Shown in pieces: positions 24,411-28,842 of a stretch of DNA of 28,842 nucleotides. Positions within the stretch are counted from its first letter, which is position 1; every line of letters begins with the position of its first letter. The notes under the pieces were generated by a model. That model saw nothing but the letters and a program-made list of their open reading frames with translations, was not told the origin of the DNA and searched no databases. The DNA lies in the NCBI GenBank assembly GCA_002422685.1, contig DITC01000051.1:1-28842 (forward strand). The letters are read 5' to 3'. The position numbers and the translations under genes are program-made. The stretch comes from Thauera sp. UBA6194. Its GTDB lineage: Bacteria > Pseudomonadota > Gammaproteobacteria > Burkholderiales > Rhodocyclaceae.

Positions 24411-26342
24411 ATGTCCCTGATCAAGCAACTCTGGATCGCAACCCTGTGCCTCACCCTGCTCGCCCTCGGCGGCAGCCTGGTGGTCGGCACGCTGTCGGCA
24501 CGCGACTACCTGGTGCAGGCGCTGACGGTGAAGAATATCGACAACGCCGGCGGCCTGGCCCTCGCGCTCTCGCACCTTCCAAAGGACCCGGTCAGCATCG
24601 AGCTGCAGCTGTCGGCGCGCATGGACACCGGCCACTACCGGCTGATCCGCCTGGTCGACCCCAAGGGCGAAGTAGTCGCGGAGCAGGTTGCCGAGGGTGG
24701 CGACGGCGACGTACCCATCTGGTTCCGCGCCCTGATCCCGATGCAGGCTGCGGCCGGCGTGGCGCAGGTACAGGACGGCTGGCACCAGTTCGGCACACTC
24801 AGCGTGGTCAGCCACGACCGCTATGCCTACGAATCGCTGTGGCGCTCCACGCTGGACCTGCTGCTGTGGTTCGCCGTCGGCGGCGTGGCCTGCGGCGCGC
24901 TCGGCACCCTGCTGCTCAAGCGCATCCTGCGTCCGCTTGACGACGTGGTGGAGCAGGCGACGGCCATCGGCGAGCGCCGCTTCGTCAGCACGCGCGAACC
25001 CGGCACGCTCGAGTTCCGCCGCGTGGTCGGTGCCATGAACGCGCTGTCCGCCCGCGTGCGGCTGATGCTCGGCGAGGAGGCCGAGCGCCTGGAGGCGCTG
25101 CGCTTCCAGAGCCAGCATGACGACCTCACACGATTGATGACCCGCACCCAGTTCCTGCGCCGGGTGGAGAGCGCCCTAGCGCGCGAGGACGAGCAGGCCG
25201 GCGGGACCCTGGTCATCGCCCGCGTCGGCGACATCGCCAGCCTCAATCGCCAGCACGGGCGGCCCGTGGTCGATGACCTGCTGCGCGCGCTCGGACACCA
25301 CCTGCTGCACCTCGCTTCGTCCCGCCCCGACTGGGAGGCTGGCCGCCTGAACGGCACCGACTTTGCGCTGCTGGCAACCGGCGAGGACGACGCGACCGGA
25401 CTCGCCAAGCGCGTGCAGGCGGTGATCGAAGAGGCCCTCGCCCTAGCGGGCGACGGCACGCGCCTTGAAGTCGCCTTTCCGCTCGGTGCCTGCGCGTTCT
25501 CGCCAGGCACCGCGCTCAAGAGCCTGCTTGCCCGCACCGACGGCGCCCTGGCCATTGCGGAACAGGCTGGCGCGCGCGCGATCAGCGTGGCCGATCCCGA
25601 TCGACCGTCGCTCGCCCACACCGAGCTTGCCGGCTGGCGGCAAGCAATCGAGGGCGCACTCCAGGCGGGCGGCATGCAGCTCGGGCGCTTCCCGGTCGTC
25701 GACACCACCGGTGAGCTGCTTCATTTCGAGGCGCCAGTGCGCCTGGCAATGGACGGCGGCTGCCAGAGCGCCGGCTACTTCATGCCGTGGGCGGCCCGCC
25801 TGGGGGTAATCAACCGCATCGACGCCGAGGTCGTCCGCCTTGCGCTGCGCAGCATCGCCAGCTCCGGTGAGCCGCTGGGGATCAACATCTCGGCCGAATC
25901 GCTACGCGACGCCGGCTTCCGCAGCCTGCTGCTGGCGAGCTTCGCCGAGCAACCCGCGAGCGCACGCCAGCTGTGGGTCGAAGTCCCGGAATACGGCGTC
26001 GTGCAGCACCCGAACGAGTTCCGTGAGCTGTGCCACGCGCTCAAACCGCTGGGCTGCCGTATCGGCATCGAGCACTGCGGCCGTCAGCTCAAGCAGCTTG
26101 GCGATCTGCACGACCTCGGGCTCGACTACCTCAAGGTGGACGCCGCGCTGATACGCGGCATCGACACCGACGCCGGCAACCAGAGCGTGCTGCGCAGCCT
26201 GTGCGTGCTGGCGCACAGCATCGGCGTGCGGGTGATTGCGGAGGGTGTGAGTAGCGACGCCGAGCGCCTCGTCTTGCCGGCATTGGGGATCGATGGCATG
26301 ACCGGCCCGGGCGTGCGTTACGTCGGCCCTGGCAAGGCTTGA
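24411..26342 (+). CDS. lapD: LapD inside-out c-di-GMP receptor (degenerate GGDEF-EAL)
   Basis: A 643-residue inner-membrane receptor. Order: TM1 ~7-29, periplasmic LapD/MoxY-type domain ~30-145, TM2 ~148-170, HAMP ~171-222, GGDEF-like ~235-395, EAL-like ~405-640. The periplasmic VQDGWHQFG has Trp124 in the GW motif that contacts LapG in Pseudomonas. The GGDEF site is degenerate (RLNGTDFALL, 312-321). The EAL domain reads HFEAPVRL (EAP), and its catalytic DDFG becomes EHCG (554-557), although NIS, VEVPE, YLKVD and AEGV remain. It should therefore bind c-di-GMP without making or degrading it, and hold LapG when bound. CCGGAG lies upstream of the ATG; it is co-transcribed with lapG. Confidence 0.94.
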   Translation: MSLIKQLWIATLCLTLLALGGSLVVGTLSARDYLVQALTVKNIDNAGGLALALSHLPKDPVSIELQLSARMDTGHYRLIRLVDPKGEVVAEQVAEGGDGDVPIWFRALIPMQAAAGVAQVQDGWHQFGTLSVVSHDRYAYESLWRSTLDLLLWFAVGGVACGALGTLLLKRILRPLDDVVEQATAIGERRFVSTREPGTLEFRRVVGAMNALSARVRLMLGEEAERLEALRFQSQHDDLTRLMTRTQFLRRVESALAREDEQAGGTLVIARVGDIASLNRQHGRPVVDDLLRALGHHLLHLASSRPDWEAGRLNGTDFALLATGEDDATGLAKRVQAVIEEALALAGDGTRLEVAFPLGACAFSPGTALKSLLARTDGALAIAEQAGARAISVADPDRPSLAHTELAGWRQAIEGALQAGGMQLGRFPVVDTTGELLHFEAPVRLAMDGGCQSAGYFMPWAARLGVINRIDAEVVRLALRSIASSGEPLGINISAESLRDAGFRSLLLASFAEQPASARQLWVEVPEYGVVQHPNEFRELCHALKPLGCRIGIEHCGRQLKQLGDLHDLGLDYLKVDAALIRGIDTDAGNQSVLRSLCVLAHSIGVRVIAEGVSSDAERLVLPALGIDGMTGPGVRYVGPGKA

Positions 26343-26420
26343 GGGGCGAGACCGCATGAGCTTGCAGGCCTCCAGCCCCCGCAATCGCGAACGAGAACGC
26401 CCACCCCCGCGAGGCGCAGC

Positions 26421-26747
26421 CTAAAGGATTTGTCCGTTCCGCTCCGAGAGCAGGTTCAGGCTGCGCATCGAGACGCGCGCGCTGCGGCGTGCGCTGAGCT
26501 TTTCCTGTGCGGCCGGAGGTAGGTCGGTAAAGCGGATGACCGAGCGCTCGACCAGCAGGTCGATCAAGTCTTCCAGCACCCGCACGAGCTGAAGGTCGGT
26601 ATCGGCCAGACCCGGCGTGGAGCTCAGGCGGTGCAGGAACAGCCGCAGCGCGGGATCTTCTCCATCGACCTCATGGCAATGCTCCGCATCCTCGAAATTG
26701 CTCACTGCGACGATCTCGCCCGTCGCATTTCTCTTCACATAAGGCAT
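26421..26747 (-). CDS. Small conserved protein of unknown function (108 aa)
   Basis: A short acidic soluble protein without signal peptide or membrane segment. It begins MPYVKRNATGEIVAVS and its core is LQLVRVLEDLIDLLVERSVIRFTDLPPAAQEKLSARR. I recall similar ~110-residue proteins in Pseudomonas and relatives, often mislabelled 'tryptophan synthase subunit beta-like'; no such enzymatic fold is visible. The N-terminal ~30 residues look like a small beta unit, and the rest is helical. It lies between lapD (convergent, 78 bp away) and the adhesin gene (same strand, about 55 bp downstream of the adhesin stop). ATG 26747 has no clear ribosome site. No function can be assigned from the sequence; a link to the adhesin system is only positional. 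Confidence 0.75.
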   Translation of the reverse strand: MPYVKRNATGEIVAVSNFEDAEHCHEVDGEDPALRLFLHRLSSTPGLADTDLQLVRVLEDLIDLLVERSVIRFTDLPPAAQEKLSARRSARVSMRSLNLLSERNGQIL

Positions 26748-26766
26748 ACCCGGGTCTCTGGATTAT

Positions 26767-26791
26767 GCCTGCCGGGTACTCCCCGGCAGGC
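26767..26791 (-). terminator. Hairpin after the RTX adhesin gene
   Basis: GCCTGCCGGG (26767-26776) pairs perfectly with CCCGGCAGGC (26782-26791) around a 5-nt loop, 11 bp past the adhesin stop. Only a short AT-rich tail (ATAATC) follows on the minus strand, so termination may be partial and the 108-residue gene could receive some read-through. Confidence 0.65.
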
Positions 26792-26802
26792 GATCTGCAT
26801 CG

Positions 26803-28842
26803 TCAATCGGTAATCAGTCGTCCGTTGCTGAGCAGCTTCTGGATGATCTGATTATCGTCGGTCAGCCCTTCCAGCAGATCGACATTTTCGAGGCGGATGA
26901 TCTGGTCTGGCGCACTCATCGCCGCTCCTTGGGTCTTCACCGAGACGACGGTGGTACCCACGCTGCCGCCCGAACCGGGCTCGAAGTTGAAGTCGAGGTA
27001 CTCGCTCAGATTTCCGGCGCTGACCCCCTGGTGGGTCTCCCCGGCCAGCAGGTCGCGCAAGTCGAGCACGTCGCCCTGGGCTACCGAGAAGTCCTTGACC
27101 ACGTCGATCGCGGGTGCGCTGGTGCTGCCCTGGTCCCCAAGCTGCCACTTGAACACGTCCGCTCCAACACCACCGTAGAGGTTGTCGTCGCCCGCACCAC
27201 CGACGAGCACGTCGTTACCGGCGTCGCCGTACACCGTGTCATTGCCTTGCCCGCCATACAGCCAGTCGTTGCCGCCGCCGCCACGAAGCGTGTCGTTGTC
27301 GGCGCCGCCGAAGACGAGGTCATCCCCCTCCCCGGCGTCGATCGTGTCGCGACCGGCATAGCCGCGGATGAGGTCATCCCCGTTCGTGCCGTTGATCGAC
27401 TGGTTTGCACTGGTGCCCGTGGTAACCGTGAAGTCGGTCTGGTCAAAGGTGACACTGACCGTCTGATGAGTCACGGCCGTGTCCCCGTTGGCGGTCTCGA
27501 GCGCGGTGGCAGTGACCGTGAGCGCGAGCGTGCCGGAGAAGCCCGCCGGGGGCATCAGCAGCAGGTTGCCGAGTTCGGCTGCCGTGAAGCTCCAGCTGCC
27601 GTCCCCGTTGTCGGTGCCGGAGGTGAAGCGAGCACCGGAGGGGATACCCGAGATGACCACGCTGAGCACTTCCGAACCGCTCTTGTCGGCCAACTCGGCG
27701 AACACCGGCAGCCGCACGGGTGCGCCGTAGGCAGCGCTGTCCCCTGGCGCGCGGAAGCTCGGCGCGGCAAGTTGCAGCGAAGAGTCCTTGAGACGGTCGC
27801 CACCGTTGAGCACCACCCACTCGAAGCTGTACTGCCCGCTGGAGGTCGCGGTGAAGGTGAAGGTATCGCTGATGCTCGACGCGGGGAACTTGACCTCGGA
27901 GGCATTCACCAGGATCGACTGCTTGTTGCCTGCCGGGTCGGTCACGACCAGGACCACGAGGTCGTTGAAGCCGCGCGAGACCTCGGCGGTGAGGTTCTCG
28001 CCATTAGTGAAGATGTAGTCCCAGCTCACCGACGAGCCCGCAGTCATCGCGTAATGCGACCCGGTGACCTTGCCGTCGAGGGCATTGACGAAGCCGTCAT
28101 CGGTAACGTTGGGACCCGACGGGTTAAAGCGGTTGTCGAAATAGCCCGCCGGCAGCCCGAGCTCGCGCTCGAGGTCCGCCTGAAGCACACCATCGCCCGA
28201 ATTGCCCAGGCCCGGAATGACCACCGCGTCGGTACCCCCGGTGGAGATGACCGTGCTGCCAGGGGTGAGGATGAGGATGTCGTCGATCGAGGCGAGGATG
28301 GGCACATCAGCGATGGCCTTCACGCCGCTATCGCTATCGACGGCAGGGTTGCCGGCAAGGTCGGTGACCGCCGCCGTGACCGTGAGCGGACCGTCGGTGA
28401 GCGTGCTCAAATCGGCGGTCGTGGCGTAGGTACCGTTGGCATTGACGATGGCGCTGATGGTCACGTCCGGCGTGGACGGGTCGCTGTCGCTGATGACGAG
28501 CGTGACCGTCTGCCCCGCTTCGACGCCGTTGGTGGTGCCGGTGATGGGGACGGCGGTGAGGTTGCCGCTATTGACGTCGTCCAGGCTCACCGTAATCGCG
28601 GCACTCGTATCGAGCGCGGCCGTGTCAGTCGCCGTGGCGGGGTTGCCTGCCGCGTCGCTGACCGAGGCCGTCACGGTGAGCGGACCGTCGGCGAGGCCGG
28701 ACAGATCCGCGGTCGTGCTGTAGCTGCCATCCGGATTGACGACCGCCGCGACCGTCACCGTCGTGGTGCCGTCGGTGATCTGAAGTGTGACTGTCTGACC
28801 CGCTTCGACGCCGTTGGTCGTGCCGGTGATCGGCGCGGTGGC
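26803..28842 (-). CDS. Large RTX adhesin, C-terminal part (LapA-like, type I secreted; start beyond right edge)
   Basis: The frame is open from the window edge to the stop at 26803, giving 679 C-terminal residues. Order: two Ig-like repeats (28306-28842; PITGTTNGVEAGQTVTL occurs twice), an extended beta-rich region including SWDYIFTNGENL and NDLVVLVVTDPAGNKQS, a cadherin-like segment (GDGSWSFTAAELGNLLLMPP), nine RTX-type calcium-binding nonapeptides (27148-27393), and a C-terminal secretion signal domain containing VVKDFSVAQGDVLDLRDLL and ending SNGRLITD. Such C-termini direct export through type I systems. The adjacent TolC-type channel, LapG and LapD imply that the unseen N-terminus carries a retention plug and a LapG cleavage site. 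Function is surface attachment/biofilm; the ligand is unknown. Confidence 0.92.
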   Translation of the reverse strand, partial: ATAPITGTTNGVEAGQTVTLQITDGTTTVTVAAVVNPDGSYSTTADLSGLADGPLTVTASVSDAAGNPATATDTAALDTSAAITVSLDDVNSGNLTAVPITGTTNGVEAGQTVTLVISDSDPSTPDVTISAIVNANGTYATTADLSTLTDGPLTVTAAVTDLAGNPAVDSDSGVKAIADVPILASIDDILILTPGSTVISTGGTDAVVIPGLGNSGDGVLQADLERELGLPAGYFDNRFNPSGPNVTDDGFVNALDGKVTGSHYAMTAGSSVSWDYIFTNGENLTAEVSRGFNDLVVLVVTDPAGNKQSILVNASEVKFPASSISDTFTFTATSSGQYSFEWVVLNGGDRLKDSSLQLAAPSFRAPGDSAAYGAPVRLPVFAELADKSGSEVLSVVISGIPSGARFTSGTDNGDGSWSFTAAELGNLLLMPPAGFSGTLALTVTATALETANGDTAVTHQTVSVTFDQTDFTVTTGTSANQSINGTNGDDLIRGYAGRDTIDAGEGDDLVFGGADNDTLRGGGGNDWLYGGQGNDTVYGDAGNDVLVGGAGDDNLYGGVGADVFKWQLGDQGSTSAPAIDVVKDFSVAQGDVLDLRDLLAGETHQGVSAGNLSEYLDFNFEPGSGGSVGTTVVSVKTQGAAMSAPDQIIRLENVDLLEGLTDDNQIIQKLLSNGRLITD
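27148..27393 (-). repeat. RTX nonapeptide repeat block in the adhesin
   Basis: Nine consecutive GGxGxDxLx-type units (for example AGEGDDLVF, GGGGNDWLY, GGQGNDTVY, GGAGDDNLY) bind calcium and fold only outside the cell. The first two (NGTNGDDLI, GYAGRDTID) and the last (GGVGADVFK) are less regular, as at the ends of most RTX blocks. Confidence 0.92.
28306..28842 (-). repeat. Tandem Ig-like domain repeats in the adhesin, cut by the window edge
   Basis: Two units are visible, one of 95 residues (28549-28833) and one of about 81 (28306-28548). At DNA level the segment beginning cgcttcgacg occurs at 28516 and again at 28801, exactly 285 bp apart, with few differences. The second unit contains a short DSDPSTPD insertion. 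Many more copies probably continue outside the window. Confidence 0.88.

Noticed and set aside
24411..26342. LapD as an active diguanylate cyclase or phosphodiesterase
   Set aside because: The GGDEF signature is LNGTDF, EAL is EAP, and the catalytic DDFG is EHCG, so enzymatic activity is not expected.
27148..27393. Short regular DNA repeats that might suggest a CRISPR array
   Set aside because: They encode in-frame RTX nonapeptides with no unique spacers of constant length.

Overview
This is a gene-dense, very GC-rich stretch of bacterial chromosome. It has no rRNA, tRNA, insertion sequence or CRISPR array that I can see. Gene content and protein style suggest a betaproteobacterium of the Rhodocyclales (Thauera/Azoarcus/Aromatoleum type): a fused IcmF mutase, a clustered propionyl-CoA carboxylase and methylmalonyl-CoA mutase, a YjcH-ActP acetate uptake pair, and a Lap-type biofilm adhesin system. 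The taxonomic placement is inference; no marker gene is present.

Left part (1-6742): the N-terminal two thirds of icmF runs off the left edge on the minus strand. It is divergent from an AraC-family regulator. After a perfect 16-bp palindrome come a soluble PAS/PAS hybrid histidine kinase and an overlapping OmpR-type response regulator. A VOC-fold protein resembling methylmalonyl-CoA epimerase follows, with its own promoter.

Middle part (6743-17524): a YpfJ-type zinc metallopeptidase and a KamA-family radical SAM aminomutase homologue precede the metabolic core, which is a minus-strand operon reading mcm (scpA) - meaB - pccB - pccA. Together these genes carry propionyl-CoA through methylmalonyl-CoA to succinyl-CoA, with MeaB protecting the B12 mutase. 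Only the epimerase is missing from the operon, and the VOC gene at 6263-6742 is the obvious candidate. A GntR/FCD regulator is divergent from mcm, and a perfect 14-bp palindrome sits between the two promoters. Related sequence lies over the -10 of the VOC gene and in the actP/enoyl-CoA hydratase promoter region.

Right of that (17521-21943): a PaeA/YtfL-type CBS membrane protein whose stop codon overlaps that of the GntR gene, the yjcH-actP acetate symporter pair, and a divergent enoyl-CoA hydratase/isomerase-family gene.

Right end (21959-28842): a surface-adhesion module. A TolC-family outer-membrane channel is divergent from lapG (periplasmic calcium-dependent cysteine protease) and lapD (inner-membrane c-di-GMP receptor with degenerate GGDEF and EAL domains). 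A small conserved protein of unknown role follows, then the C-terminal end of a large RTX adhesin with Ig-like repeats, whose start lies beyond the right edge. In the known Lap circuit, c-di-GMP-bound LapD sequesters LapG so that the adhesin stays anchored in the TolC-type pore. Most genes here are ordinary. The observations I rate highest are the possible GntR regulon, the epimerase-like protein with altered metal ligands, the KamA homologue lacking a lysine-recognition Asp, and the 16-bp palindrome.
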